A stretch of 64,000 bases of DNA from Actinernus sp. WN-2022 (GCA_030867875.1 JAOWCC010001589.1:83103537-83167536), one strand, 5' to 3'. Counted from the first letter of the stretch, positions 10,405-22,774 are shown. Notes: generated by a model from the sequence alone, not told the origin. Translations and numbers: made by a program.

Positions 10405-10830
10405 TTGCAATATTCAGTAAACCTATTTTACATTCAGTAAACCCGATTTTATGTTCAATAAACAGGTTTTATATTCAGTAAACCATTTTATATTCAGTAA
10501 AACCGATTATATATTCAATAAACAGGTTTTATATTCAGTAAACCGATTTTATATTCAATAAACCCGATTTTATATTCAATAAACAAGTTTTATATTCAGT
10601 AAACCATTTTATATTCAGTAAACCCGATTTTATATTCAATAAACAAGTTTTATATTCAGTAAACTGGATTTATATTCAATAGAAACGATTTACGTTCAAC
10701 GTTTTAGTTCAATAAATTATTGCTTAATATGTTCAATCCTCAAGCCATTATTTATTCAGTAAACGCCATTTATATTCAATCCCTATTATTTTATTCAGTA
10801 AATTTCATTTATATTCAATAATTTCTGCAG
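10405..10830. repeat. AT-rich minisatellite
   Basis: Degenerate tandem units of about 18-20 bp built on TTATATTCAGTAAACC and TTATATTCAATAAAC. Periodicity weakens toward 10830. It begins directly after the LINE RT fragment. Confidence 0.85.
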
Positions 10831-10949
10831 TCCAATATGGTCAGCGGAAGACGAAATTCGCGCGCCATTTGTATCACGTGACTTGCTTATTGAGAACAAG
10901 ATGGGGAGGGGGTGGAGAGAAGGATAAGGAGAGGAGTAGCTGCTATCAG

Positions 10950-11194
10950 AAGTGTTCCCACTAATGATCTAACTCAGGATTCCTCGAGAAGCTTATCTTC
11001 AGGTACTGATGATGGTTGTGGTGTTTATTGAGGCCACAAAGGCCAAACTACTCGGCATACATCTAACACACGAGCGTCTCAGAGTCGCACACTCTGGCTC
11101 GTCACGAACACTACATTAGGTCCCGGATGTACAATACGTCATGACTCATTAACATATACACAGGGAGTGTGTCTAGCTACTACAAACACTACAA
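10950..11194 (-). mobile_element. Probable 3' LTR of Gypsy-type element
   Basis: On the minus strand a polypurine tract (GAAGAAGAAGAGGGA, 11195-11209) is followed by TGTAGTGTTTGTAGTAGC, the expected start of a 3' LTR. An AATAAA signal lies at 11016-11021. The far end near 10950 is uncertain. No matching 5' LTR occurs in the window, because the upstream part of the element is missing. Confidence 0.5.
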
Positions 11195-11304
11195 TCCCTC
11201 TTCTTCTTCAGATCACTGTTCTGATAAACAACAACTATAACGTATACAATGGTTTGCAAGTCCATCATAAAACTAAACGAATACTGTCCAAAGTCTTGTA
11301 AGAC

Positions 11305-11915
11305 CTAGCCTATATCATAGTCCTCTAAGGCTCGTGGAGGTCTACAAACTCTCCCAGATCGCCTTGGCGACTGTGCCTGTTCAGCAGCTGCGCCCTGTTC
11401 TGGTACCACAAACAACTGCTTTGCTTCTGTACGAACTGGTTCTAGCTGTGGCAGGTCATCCTGTTGGTTGACAACTTGCTCCTGAGACAATGTTCCGGGT
11501 GGAGGTTGATCTACCCCTTGCTGAATAACTGGTGTCTGGAACTTCTTAACATGTTGAATGTTCCTCTTGTATTCAACCCCCAGTTGGTGATCTCAGCCTT
11601 AACTGGTCTCCGTATCGACCCATAACCACGTAGGGCTGCCTAGCTCTCATACGATGAAGACAGTTTGTCATTTTTTCTCTTCTCCAGCAATACGGAATCA
11701 CCTGCATTCACATCCCGATCTGCAGCATGGAACTTCTTATCCACGTAATCTTTATTAGCCTGTTTCTTCTCTGCGTCACGGTCTCTGACCTGTTGGTATC
11801 TAACATCATCCCCTTCTTCATCATACTCGGGTAGCTTCGTGGTCAGCTTTCTCTTATACAATAACTCCGAACGGGCTCTTCCCCGTAGTGGTATGTTCAG
11901 TCGATCGATACGCAA
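11305..11915 (-). pseudogene. Gypsy-type Pol C-terminal tail
   Basis: Two minus-strand frames continue the integrase. One (11640-11915) includes KRKLTTKLPEYDEE and KKQANKDYVDKKFHAADRDV, a region usual after the integrase core. The other (11305-11490) has a basic/proline-rich tail (RRSGRVCRPPRALEDY) typical of the last residues of Gypsy Pol. A frameshift near 11870 separates the first from the integrase core. A second break lies near 11600. Confidence 0.75.
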
Positions 11916-12351
11916 GTAGAAACTTGTTCAGCTCGACACGCCAATTCTTCCCTTCTGCGTGCGACGCTCTCATGGATTTCAAAAGCGATCTGTTTTGACG
12001 TTCTACCTCGCCATTCGCTCTTGGCCAAAGTGGTGTAGTGTACCGATGTTCAACACCCATCTCCTTCAAATAACTTTCCATCTCTTCGGATACAAGGTTA
12101 GAACCGTTATCTGTTCTCAGTCCCGTTGGTACACCATGTCGTGCAAATTGTGAATCTAGACACCGAATTATCACTTCACTTGACGTCGAACGAACTACGT
12201 CCACTTCCATCCATCTGCTGAAGTAATCAACTAAAACAATCAAGTGCTCACCCGTAGGTAGCGGTCCCATCAAGTCTAGGGCAAGCTCTTTCCATGGTCT
12301 ATCCGGCATCTTTGTAGGCTTAACTAGTGGTGGTGGTACATGCTTAGTCAC
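11854..12351 (-). pseudogene. Gypsy-type integrase core
   Basis: The integrase joins retroelement DNA to host DNA. The catalytic D-D-E triad is visible: D in LALDLMGPLPTGEH, D in LRTDNGSNL and E in GEVERQNRSLLKSM. Before it, CRECYGCQLVTKHVPPPL supplies the C-C half of the N-terminal HHCC zinc site. The histidine half (HEGHQG) lies in the neighbouring frame beyond a frameshift near 12430. The core itself is uninterrupted for about 165 residues. Confidence 0.9.
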
Positions 12352-13185
12352 TAGCTGACAGCCGTAGCACTCCCTGCATCTCCTCTCTGCATCTCTATCG
12401 ATCCCAGGCCACCATACCTTCGACCGTATTCTAACCTCTCTTTGGTCTTTACGATACCTTGGTGCCCTTCATGTGCCAAGCCAGTCACTCTCTTCCGCAA
12501 CTCAGCAGGAATAACAATTCTGGTGCCCCGAAGAATTACATAACCGATGAATGTCAACTCGTTTCGTACCATCAGGTAGGGTTTGGGAGCTTTCTCCCAG
12601 TTCCCGTGTATCAAACATTCACGCACTGCAAGCAACTCATCATCCTGTGCTGATGCACTCTCTATCTCCTGAATTCTGAGAGCAACCGGTACTGACTCTA
12701 AGGTAACTGCACGAACATACTCGTCATCCCGTAAGAACTCGTTGTTTGCCGATATCTTAGTCAAACGCGACCGTGCATCCGCAATGTTCCCACTCGAAGA
12801 CACGCAGCACACCTTGTAGTTGTATGACTGCAAGCGCAAAACCCATCGCTCCACTCTTGCAGATGGCTTTGACTTTCTTGAATAGAGAACCCTCAGTGCC
12901 TCATGATCCGTAACTAAGTCAAACTCTGGCAGTCCCTGCAAGTACAGGTTGAACCTTTCGCAGGCCCACACAAGTGCCAGTGCCTCCTTCTCCGTTTGAT
13001 TATAACGACGCTCTACATCACTCAGACTTCGACTAGCATAACACACAGCACGACTCTGTCCATTCTTATCCTGGACTAGCACAGCCCCGAGTCCCACCGG
13101 GCTAGCATCCGCAATAACTCTTGTATGTGCTTCCTTGTCAAAGTAAGCCAACACTGATGCATCAGCGAGTTGTTTACTGAAGATT
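12351..13185 (-). pseudogene. Gypsy-type RNase H domain and zinc half-site
   Basis: Minus-strand ORF with the Gypsy RNase H order: LAYFDKEAHTRVIADASPVG, GAVLVQ, RRYNQTEKEALALVWACERF, VTDHEALRVL, then SGNIADARSRL (normally ADALSR) and the HxxxH part of the integrase zinc site (HEGHQG). No reverse transcriptase or protease precedes it. Upstream of about 13185 the sequence switches abruptly to a different gene family, so the element is truncated at its 5' side. Confidence 0.85.
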
Positions 13186-14783
13186 TTCCAGGATATTGAC
13201 CACGGCATATTGCCTGCATTGTTCCAGACCATGCTGGCTGGGGGGAACGTAGCAAAGGTAGAGTCACCTTCCAGAGGAGGTCGAGGTTGGCCGTGGAATC
13301 CTGCACCTGTAAGTCCTTCAGCTCTCTGTACAGCAGCTGTACACTGTCCCCACTTGGCCCTTGATAGTGATGAATATCTATTCGTCCAACCGCAGCTATT
13401 TCTTCTGCCGTTACAGATTTCCTTGGCACTAACTTCTTACTCCTAATACCAGGTGTGATGGTCGCAATGATACCCATCCCATGAAACGTCCCCGTTCCGT
13501 CCAAGGTTCGGGTGTTGTGGTCGACATTGTCGGCAACATGTTGGATGAAGCTGCCTGGGGTATAGCCTGGTATATCTGTTCCTTGATTAACCGCTGCACT
13601 TCTTTCGTACTTCTGGAGAACAGTGTACGGGGAGCAGAATCCATGTGAATTGAGAGAGTCTATAAGAAACTTGGATGCAAAATGGTGATGCATTTGGATA
13701 CCTAGGCCAAGCTGGAGGGGAGCTACAATGACTTTTGGTCTTGTTGCTTGTATAATTGCTTGTCCGATTGAGGCAAGTTTTAAGCTGATGTCCTTCCCAA
13801 CAAATATATTCTTCAAAAAGTGTTGAAGTAACTTAGGAATGAACTCCAAAGCCTGGTCAATGGAAGACATTTCCTCACTCGATGGGTAATCACTACTTGA
13901 AACATCTAAATTCTTGATATCAGTCTTGATTAGTTTTGCTGCCGTCTCAACAATCCTTGCTTTCTCTACTTCATAATCATCTATCTTTGGCTGCTTATAG
14001 AATTCATTTATTATCGATGCCGCTGTACTCTGGAAAGTCACGACGTTTTGTTTCCTCACAGTCGTTATCACTATTTTTTCCCTAAAATGTTCTTGCAACT
14101 TTGCTTTCATATACACAACACTATTATATGGTTGTTCCCCAGTTCCCACGAGGTACTCCTGCATCTTGTTAGTAATATCAATGATTGTAATTTGTTCCTC
14201 GTCATTCTCTTCAAGGAACTGTACTACTTTGAAGAACGCGTCCCTTTAGCCACTTTGAGCCTGTATCAGAGGTTGCATCGTTGCCAAGTTTTCTTGGGAC
14301 CTGCTTTCCGGTACGAAAGTGAACGCTACACGCTTGGTGATATACTGCATCTGCAGCATGTAGGTCTTGTGCATACTCTAGTCTCCCCCTGTTTCTGCCC
14401 ATTCATCGTTTCTTGCTTTGCAGGTTTATGGAACCTTGAAAGTCCTTTGTTCGAACAGGAATAACATCATATCGTCTTTTTCGACCATCATACTTTGCGG
14501 GTTGGCCGCAAAAGAAACAGTGTTCTTTCCAGATAAATCGCGGCGTGGCAGACCGTCGACTGATAAATGTATTTTCTTCCTGATTTACTTTGGGATTCAT
14601 TTTTCTTGGCCTGCAGAAATTACGACGGCAACTGATGGACACTCTGGCCAACTTCTGTGTGAATGTTGCTGTCATCAAGTGTTTCACTTATTAGACGATT
14701 GATACTACCACACCCTTTTTGAGTCAACACGGCGGTAGGTTGACCATCGTTTAATGCCTCACCACAGAAACAACACTTCTCCA
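13180..14783 (-). pseudogene. N-terminal half of large CXC/nuclease family protein
   Basis: On the minus strand the frame starts at an ATG (14781-14783) with a cysteine pair (MEKCCFCGEALNDG). It passes a second zinc-like site (EHCFFCGQPAKY) and RLEYAQDLHAADAVYH, then an acidic/helical stretch. A conserved-looking core follows: NIFVGKDISLKLASIGQAI, GLGIQMHHHFASKFLIDSLN, VADNVDHNTRTLDG, FHGMGIIATITPG and PAWSGTMQAICRGQYPGKSS. At least four frameshifts or stops break it. I recall this as the front half of a large protein family widespread in invertebrate genomes; its back half appears at 23492-26035. Function is unknown. The reading is cut at about 13180 by Gypsy sequence. Confidence 0.7.
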
Positions 14784-15640
14784 TTATGTATTGTGACTGA
14801 ACGCCTCCTGGTACACCAGATTCACTTGGATAAAATAATTGAGATTTTTATTTGATTATTTGTTAATCGTATTAGCCTGGTATTCCATCGCCAGAAATTC
14901 GAGGCATTGAGTCCTAATAGTATATAGAGGGTAGACATAGCCTATATCGTACATAGGGACACTATAATGCATGATACATAAAGAGCCAACCTGTAATTGA
15001 GTAATACCGCTTACTAGAATTTTATCGCAGTCTCATATCTTTTGATCCGTTTAGGACCTACTTTCCAAAAGGAATAATTAGCTTGAATAACTGCTGGCTG
15101 TTTAAACAAACACACTGCAGTTTCTATAGTATAGAAAAAGGTGTCCAAAGCTGGCATGTTTGTTGGATTTGGTCATGTGTGGTCAGAGTTATGACAGTCT
15201 CAAGACGGGAGTCGGAGGTTTCTTGTCGAAAAGCTGAATTTTCAAGAAGGAAAAGGAATAATTGAAATTGGACTGTACATTTTTTGCTAAGGTTGTAGCA
15301 GCAGATATATTTTATAAACGCGATGTAAACGCGATGTATGAAGAAATCGATACACGATTCCCGTTAATAAGATACATCAAGCAATAACAAAGTATTTTAA
15401 ACTTACCTTTTTCCAAGACATGACCCTGCAATCATCGAGAACTTCAGCATTAAACTTACAGAGGATGCAGCGACAAGAAAGCCGCCAGGCGTTCCTTGTA
15501 TATACATGTATATGTGGGAGCCTGGGTCTGTTCAAATCCATTTTATTTCATAATAATTCAATTTACAACATTGTTTTATCTGCATAGATATTTGTTTTGC
15601 TTGGTTGATTGCCTTTAAAGGCAAAAAAACATTTTAATAT
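14784..15640. other. Intergenic, no feature recognised
   Basis: AT-rich DNA with no coding or repeat signal that I can support. Short ORFs at 15083-15265 and elsewhere have no recognisable content. Confidence 0.35.
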
Positions 15641-15885
15641 GTTTTTTACTTGAGCCATGTCTTTTCTCGACGCGGGTACCCTGTGGTGATAGCTCGAAAT
15701 CATGTAATGCCAAATTTGAGCATGTTCCACCACGCGGATTTTGGAGGATTTTAGTATATTACTAAGTGGACCACTATCTATCATTTGGCGGTGAAAAAAA
15801 TTATGTTGCAATTTGTTTGAGATTGACCATAAAAAAATCATAGGATGACTGGACTATTCGGGAAACTTTTATTCTAGTTGAATTG
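15641..15885. repeat. Divergent copy of dispersed repeat (TAGCCTGGG family)
   Basis: Contains CCCTGTGGTGATAGCTC and CATGTTCCACCAC, and ends near TGACTGGACTAT. In this order it matches 27485-27685, and inverted it matches 22976-23150. It is more diverged than those two. Confidence 0.6.
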
Positions 15886-16401
15886 CTGCTCCAGTCTCTC
15901 GAAGAAAACTAATTTAGACAACTGAAGTATATTAGAAATATAATTTGGAGCAAAAAGAGTTAATGTTGTTCTATGGCTTTACTTGCACTTTAAGTAACCT
16001 TTCTCAGTGTGTCTGGGAACAGCAATGCCAGTGACAATAATTCTGCATTGGACTCTTAATCGATAGGGGGGATGATAAGTTATGATAGAGTATTTATTCA
16101 GCTCAGAGTAAGCTGGCTATATTTTTATCTCTCTAATAAAGGAACATTAAGGGCACAGATCTTAGGAAATTAACGATGACGCTCTCTCTAGACTGTCACC
16201 AGTTGACTACATTTTTTTGACGCAGCCTTAGTCAAAGCCGGATAAAGCGCAACATCTCGTGAAACCCTTAGCGCTTAGAGCCATTTATTCCAATCGTGAA
16301 AGCCTTAGAGCCAATTATTTTTTGTAAATAATTAAAAAATTGTTTTGGAAGTACTCACAACTCTGCTTGCGCACAAACAATAGACGGGGAGCCCAAATAT
16401 G
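15886..16401. other. Intergenic, no feature recognised
   Basis: No recognisable gene or repeat; AT-rich. Confidence 0.35.
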
Positions 16402-16660
16402 TAGCCTGGGAAACCAGCCGACTCTTATCGCTCCTCACTCGCGAAAGAGACGTCTGGGAAGTGAGGCAGAAAATGCCATACTGATGACGTAGCAGATAGC
16501 CGTTTCACGATGCATAAATTAGTTGCAATTCTCAGAAGCCGAATGCGAACAACAGAGTTCTTTTCAAGGAATTAACTACCGTGGCTGCTCGTTTGCTTGG
16601 CAGTTGATCACCGTCACGAACAACTCATGAAATTCAAGCCTATTTAGCGTGTGCCGGTGC
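16402..16660. repeat. Dispersed repeat end (TAGCCTGGGAAACCAGCC family)
   Basis: Begins TAGCCTGGGAAACCAGCC at 16402. From about 16440 to 16640 it is the inverse of 22775-22972, sharing for example TCAGAAGCCGAATGCGAAC. The same end, inverted, occurs at 27684-27724, and a 25-bp piece at 41034-41059. It is probably a non-autonomous transposon family. Confidence 0.65.
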
Positions 16661-17789
16661 TGTTGTTGGCTCCTTTGCAGACTGAGTTCTTTCGCGGCTA
16701 GTAAAGCGAAATGTCGTACTGTCAAAACATTTACTACCCTGGATACCAGAGGCTCGAAATCGTCGGGGCGAGCGAAGCGAGAAACAAAACTCAACTCTTT
16801 CGATCGCGGCACATTACAGTATATTCGTACCTGAGCCCCTCTGGAACCAGGGTAAACATTTACAAGAAAGGTACTGACTATATACTGTCATAGTTGGTTA
16901 CAATTTCATATCAGTAAACCTACATACACTGAGCTATCACAAAACACTGGATGAGATGTTGTTGCGGCGGATAAATCGTCCAGACAGTGAATCTGGACTA
17001 TGAATTAAACATAATTACATGTAAGTGTGCTATGAATCATGAACCAAATGTGATATGAATCAATCACCCAAGCAAACCATCTGGTGCTCGATTTAGGTTT
17101 ATGCGAACGAGGCTATTGTTTTGTTACCGTCACACGTCACAAATCATCCACGTGACCGACTTCAGTCAGGCAAACGTAAATTATGGCAGGAAGATTTTGG
17201 ACTTGGTTAACTTTGCCATAATTTAAGGCGTAACTTTTACACAAAACCCGGAACAAAAGCGAAGCTTGATCGTAAGTAATGGCAAGCAAGTTGACAGTAG
17301 TAAGTTAGACAATACTTCGTTGCGAAATGGGAGAACAGACAACAAAGCGGGTTTCAATTTAGCGCAAATCCCACGAAACTTTCGTCGCTTTGAATTCCCA
17401 GAACGACTTGTTCAAAACTTCTTCTGCTGACAAGGTTTATAGTTCCACTTCTTCCCTTGAAGATATCCTTACGAATGCATAGGATGTGAGATCAACTACA
17501 ATTTATACAACACCTACGGCAACAAGGTGCATATATATGAGGGGTTGGAGTCCCAAATATCTTTGGTGCAGAGAAGCTAGCGACGTACGTGTTTATAATT
17601 ATATGTCGAAAGAAAGGTTTTGGAACCGCAATGTGCCCTAGCGTGTGATAACGACACTTTATTTGTGGAAGTTTACGTACGACTACCGCTTATACCGGTG
17701 AGATACCGGTCCACAATTTGAAATGAACTACATGTACAGGAAGAATAAAGATTAGGACACATATTATGCAATTATTATGAGGTTGAGCT
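16661..17789. other. Intergenic, possibly more of the same repeat family
   Basis: Weak inverted similarity of 17080-17130 to 22480-22530 (GAACGAGGC; GTTACCGTCAC) suggests the dispersed repeat may extend here. No gene was recognised. Confidence 0.3.
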
Positions 17790-17860
17790 AGCAGATAGCG
17801 AAATTATCAAGACAGACATCTGTGGCTGAGACTGAGGTCTTGATAATTTTCGCTATCATG
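17790..17860. repeat. Hairpin element
   Basis: Arms GATAGCGAAATTATCAAGAC and GTCTTGATAATTTTCGCTAT flank a loop of about 24 bases. It resembles a very short foldback MITE. Confidence 0.6.
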
Positions 17861-17993
17861 CGAAAACCGAATTCAATATTTTTATTATTATACATTTTTA
17901 GGCTCAAATTTTAGCAAGACGGAAAGCTATCATAAACAAAGCTAAACGAAATGCCGTGTAAAATTGGTTTGCATTACGATCGAATTTCTGATT

Positions 17994-18328
17994 GGGCTAT
18001 TCCATTAAAACAAATTACCCCCCCCCCCCCCCCCCCTATTGAGGAACTTGGATTTCTTCAGGGGCCGGCTGGCCGCGGCTGCTAGGGGTCTACCAAAAAA
18101 AATTGTGGAATTCTTTAGGAGTCCACCCCAAAAATATTAAATTCGAGATTCAGGGGTTAAACCCGATCAGAGCATGGAATTCTTCAGGGGGTCGACATAA
18201 TCGGGCCATTTTTGGTGGATTTCTTCAGGGGGTATAGCACATTTTCCAATTTCTTCAGGGGGTTTGCGTTTTTGCTAAAAATATGATTCCTTGATAGGGG
18301 GGGGTGCGGATTTTTAATGCAATAGCCC
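17994..18328. mobile_element. MITE with GGGCTATT terminal inverted repeats
   Basis: Left end GGGCTATTCCATTAAAA, right end inverted GGGCTATTGCATTAAAAATC, both followed inward by a C-run or its complement. The inside repeats a motif close to GGAATTCTTCAGGGGG four or five times. No ORF. The target-site duplication is unclear. Confidence 0.7.
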
Positions 18329-20970
18329 ATTCAAGATTTCTTTCGTATTCAAGCTAAAAATTGCATTTATTTTACGAGTTTAGGAGAAAGTATTGACTAG
18401 AACTATAGCTGAGCGCTGTGATATTTGCTTTAATCATTGAGCTCTATGTATTATCTGGTAGCAGATAATATTGTATGAGGCACACTTTCAGTGCTATAGC
18501 TAGCTATTGAGAATTAGTTGCATGTTCTCAGCCAATCAGAATCGAAATGTGAGTAAAATGTATAATAATATGACTTATATGGTATTGACAAACTGGGGAA
18601 GAAATGGCACCCATAATGTTTTTTTAGCTGTGCGACGAGAGCCTGTGTAAGTTGTGCTCCTGGCATAATAGACAGCTCATCAATACAATACAATCAAATC
18701 AAATCATCCACCCAGGCATTTGACTCATTTCCATGCCTGGGGAGTAGGGAGTTTGACATTAGTGCCTGTCCTGTTGAACAAGTCTCTATTTCATGCTACA
18801 TGCTGCATGGTTTACTCAATCAAAATCATGGCAGAATTGGAGCGGGAGATCAGTTTAGATGACTTCAAGGACACAATACTGTTTTTGTAGGCCAACTGGG
18901 TGGGTTGTTGATGTTTTGATTTGATCAGTACATAATTTCGATTCACCAAAAATAAAGTTTTACATTTCGTTTAAAAGCCAAAGCCAGGGGTGGCACTCAG
19001 TCAAACACCTAAACTACTGAAGCTAAACTAAACTGCTAAAGCCTGCTTTCTTGTACTGCAATGTTAAAAAGTGTTCAAATAGTCTGTGAGGATGCACATT
19101 ATTCCCAACCATATCAACTGATATTTTTTTATATAATTTAATCGATAAAAATCAATATTAATCAATCGATTAATATCGGAAATTGATAACAGATACATTT
19201 GTGACTCAATTATTTTCGAATTTCATCAATAATTATTGATATCGACAATAATAATATCAATTTTCGTCAAAAATTGTATACTAGAGTAACTGCTAGTATG
19301 CTAGAGTTTTATGGCTTATTGCCCAAACAGTTGATACTGGTCACTTCCACAAGTTCCAATGGAAGATTTAATAGAGCTGCCACTGATCACCAGATCTTTC
19401 TCCATGTGGCTAAGTTGCCAGTGCTTGTTGATGACCAATGAAAAATACATTCCACTAGTAAGGCCATAGATTAGCTTTTTAATTGCACAGGCAAGAACAC
19501 TCGAGCCTATAGCATCAACATCCGGGAAGTCATACTAGATATCTGTTTTCACCTTATTAATATTGTTTAACTGTCAATCATTTTGTAATCTGTCTTATTT
19601 TGCAACAGCTAGCTACAAATGTAGCTATCACATTCAAAAATATAAGGTCTGCATAGATAAGGTATTGAATACTTGTACTGTAAAAGAAGAAAGAAAATAC
19701 AAGGGGAAAGGAAAAGAGTGGTGAGGAGGCCCAGTAATTAAAATCACAGGGCGTATCTATAAAGGGTCTCAGTCGTTTTTCGTTCAATTTTACAATTGCA
19801 AAGCATGCCATTAATTTAAATAATCATAAATGTGATATTTTATGTGAGCTAATAACTTTACAAGTAATGATATAAATTAAGAACTGGTTTGCATTTGGCA
19901 TTGGTTTGTGATCAAATATTTCAGGAGAGATATCTGTTTTCAATTTTTTAAGTATTGTTTAACTGTCAATCGTTTTGTAATCTGTCTTATCCCCCTTGTC
20001 CCCTATAATTGTACCTTTAACTTCAAAATTCTATGGTGTATCAATTTATAGTTATTCCAATATAACCATAGTATACCATACAATTGTATTTCTTATTGCA
20101 TGATTAGGCCTGAAATACATTGTTTAGATACCTCTAATGTCAGATTTAGTGAAAATTCTTTTTGAAGACATCCCATATAATGTTATGTATATTTTACTGG
20201 CATTATTTATCATTTGTACTTACAGTAACTGTATATGTATATTTGAGGACAATGTTTTCAAGATTGACTGTAACCTCCCCATACAATAAGTATGAAATAA
20301 TTTTACCCTTCCCACTTTTCCCCTATAACCAAACCTTTTTTAGTTGCCCATATTTTCATGACCCTTCATAATTTGTTTAGGGTTAAAAAATGACCTTCCC
20401 CTTTTCTCCCCCCTGCTAATTTTTGACCAGTCATTGATACTTTATTTCAACTCTCCAAACAAACATACATGTATACAGCCTAAGTTAAGGCTGCATGCAG
20501 CTAGCCACCTCCGTCTTATATGTTTTACCCTTGCTCGTCACTCTTACCACAGGAAGCCCGGTTTCACATCGTTTTTCTCTATTTTTCAATAATGTACTGT
20601 AATTAGGTGTTGCCTGCGGAGGAGGCTAGCATGCAGCCTCTTGTGATTATGAACCTCAGTTTGGGAGCAAGTACTGATTAATAAAACATCAGTGTATCTA
20701 TATTCGATGTAATTAATTAAACTGACGTGATTAATAATACATCACGTCTACACTGATATAAAGACTATTTTTTTTATCAGTGTCTACTGACTAGAGTATA
20801 AAGAGGCCATAATGTGATATGCAGCACCCTTAGTACCCTTATGAACTATTAGTGAATTTTAGAATATTATTTAAAGGATAATAAACAATGTTGTAATTAA
20901 CATGCTGATAATAACTAATAAAACTAAATTGATAATTATGTGACATAATAATTGTTGTTGTATTATGCTA
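18329..20970. other. AT-rich intergenic DNA with one local duplication
   Basis: About 2.6 kb without a supportable gene. A direct duplication of about 65 bases occurs at 19538-19600 and 19920-19985, sharing TTGTTTAACTGTCAAT and TTTTGTAATCTGTCTTAT. Around 19120-19280 there is a run of ATCAAT/ATTGAT motifs. Nothing else was seen. Confidence 0.45.
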
Positions 20971-20974
20971 TTTA

Positions 20975-21730
20975 CATTTCTTTGAAACAGAATTTTGTGA
21001 AGGGGTTTCCTCTCTTCAACTATCTATTTTCCTGGAACAATCATGTAGACAAGATTAGTAATAAAACCAATCGTTCTCTCGGTTTCATCAAGTCCGTACT
21101 AACGTCTCGGCTAAAAAGCTTCCGCTCTACCTTTCGCTTGCCCGCAGTCCTCTGGAAATGGGAGTCGGCTAGTCTGGTATGCCGCCTCGAGCCCCGGGGG
21201 GGGGGGACTCCTATATAAAAGGGGTAGGGATGCTCGTCGGACATTTTGGATTTGACCCCTAAGAGGTACTAAAATGGGCGTGGCTCAAGCTTATTTTGAC
21301 CCCTAAAAGATAATAAAAATGTAATTTGATAACAGCTTTTTTGTTCAATTGACACCCGACCCCTAAAAGGTACCGCTTTACATAGAAATGTCTGTGTTTG
21401 ATGGTGGATACCCCTAAGTGGTACCAAACTCCTGATTTTGACCCCTAAAAGGTACGACGAGCATCCATGTACCCCTCACATAAGGGAGTCCCCCCCCCCG
21501 GGCCTCGAGCTCTAAACGCAACTTGGTGAAACTCGAGAGAATCCAGCGGCGTGCTACGAGGTTAACGTTTATAACCTCCGATGCTGATTATAAATTCAGA
21601 CTCGTCACTTGTAATCTACTTCCATTTTCACTTTGCCGCAAAATGATTGACCTTACATTATTGTTTAAATGTAAAAGTTTCTGCGTCCAGTATGTTGTTT
21701 CCTACTTTATTTATGTATTTTCTTTCACTT
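20975..21730 (+). pseudogene. CR1-type LINE 3' coding fragment split by a MITE
   Basis: Before the MITE: FSWNNHVDKISNKTNRSLGF, a standard stretch after the RT in CR1/L2 LINEs. After it: LVKLERIQRRATRLTFI and YKFRLVTCNLLPFSLCRKMI, which continue the same region. The frame is broken around the insertion at 21192-21501. Both ends of the LINE are missing. Confidence 0.8.
21192..21501. mobile_element. MITE with GACCCCTAAAAGGTAC repeats, inserted in LINE
   Basis: Terminal inverted repeats of about 45 bases run from a G-run through GACTCCTATATAAAAGGGG to GATGCTCGTCG, with the counterpart at the right end. GCCTCGAG is present on both sides (21184-21191, 21502-21509) as an 8-bp target-site duplication. 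The interior repeats GACCCCTAAAAGGTAC-like units. A second family member lies at 63417-63818. Confidence 0.85.
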
Positions 21731-22116
21731 CAACTGCAGAATGATGACTTCCGTCACGCGTTCGCAATTCAAGTGTCCTCTGGAGACTGAATTCGGCTCG
21801 TTTCTGCTTTTCTAAAACTGTGATCGAGATAGAAAGTAGGATGCAGAGCCAGAGGTTTGATCCTCATTGACGCAACACTCCAATCATAGAATTGAAAATT
21901 TAGGCCGTATTATAGGCAACGGCCATACTTCGCTCTAGTGCCTTGCGATCAGTTCACAACCATGCATTTTGCGGTTAGGTAGTTGAAGAGTCGGGTGGAA
22001 TTTCTCGAAACGAGAGACAGTATTGGCCTACCCAACAATAGAAAACACCCTAACTTTTAGAAAGTGTAGTACAAAAACAATAGAAGTATAGAGAAAATGA
22101 GTCGTTCAAGGTGTGT

Positions 22117-22335
22117 AACCGCACTTGATAACGATGTGTAACTGCTTGTTAACGGCGTGTAACTGCTTGTAACGGCGTGTAACTGCTTGTAACGGCGTGT
22201 GACGGTGTGTAACTGCTTGTAACTGCTTGTAACGGCGTGTAACTGCTTGTAACGGCGTGTTACTGCTTGTGACGGCTTGTAACTGCTTGTGAAGGCGTGT
22301 GACTGCTTGGAACGGCGTGTGACCGCTTGTACTTG
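22117..22335. repeat. 20-bp minisatellite
   Basis: About 11 units of GTAACTGCTTGTAACGGCGT with substitutions, decaying toward 22335. A minus-strand ORF over it is a repeat artefact. Confidence 0.9.
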
Positions 22336-22774
22336 TACGGTGACGCCGAGTAACGGTTCTTACTGGCGGCTTACGGCGTTGTACAAAGTATTTAAAAAAA
22401 AACGTTTGGCTGGCAACCAGGCTGACCAACCATCTTTTCAGGTCTCATATTCTTTCAACCTATGCCGCTAAAAATTGTTACGTGTTACCGTCACAATTTA
22501 AATGTCGCCTGCGCAAAAACCTAAATCGTGCATGGTATAAAGCAAACGGGCAGCCTCGGTAGTATACCTGAAAATAACCGCTGCATTCTGTAGCTAACCT
22601 CTTCGGCTACTGACCTGACAAAAGAGCTGGCTTGAAAAGTGGCCTGCTGTGCTGTGTGTAGGTTTTGAAATTATAAACAACTATTATGTTTTGACAGTCG
22701 TAGGACAAATTCTCTTGACCAGGCCGAGCCGCTGAAAGAACGAAGCAAGCGAGCTACCAACACACGCTAAATAT
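22336..22774. other. Repeat-derived intergenic DNA
   Basis: Contains GCAAACGGGCAGCCTCGGTAGT at 22542-22563, a diverged echo of the dispersed repeat seen at 22822-22843. No gene. Confidence 0.35.

Noticed and set aside
22106..22429. 107-codon minus-strand ORF with QAVT repeats
   Set aside because: Product of the 20-bp minisatellite.
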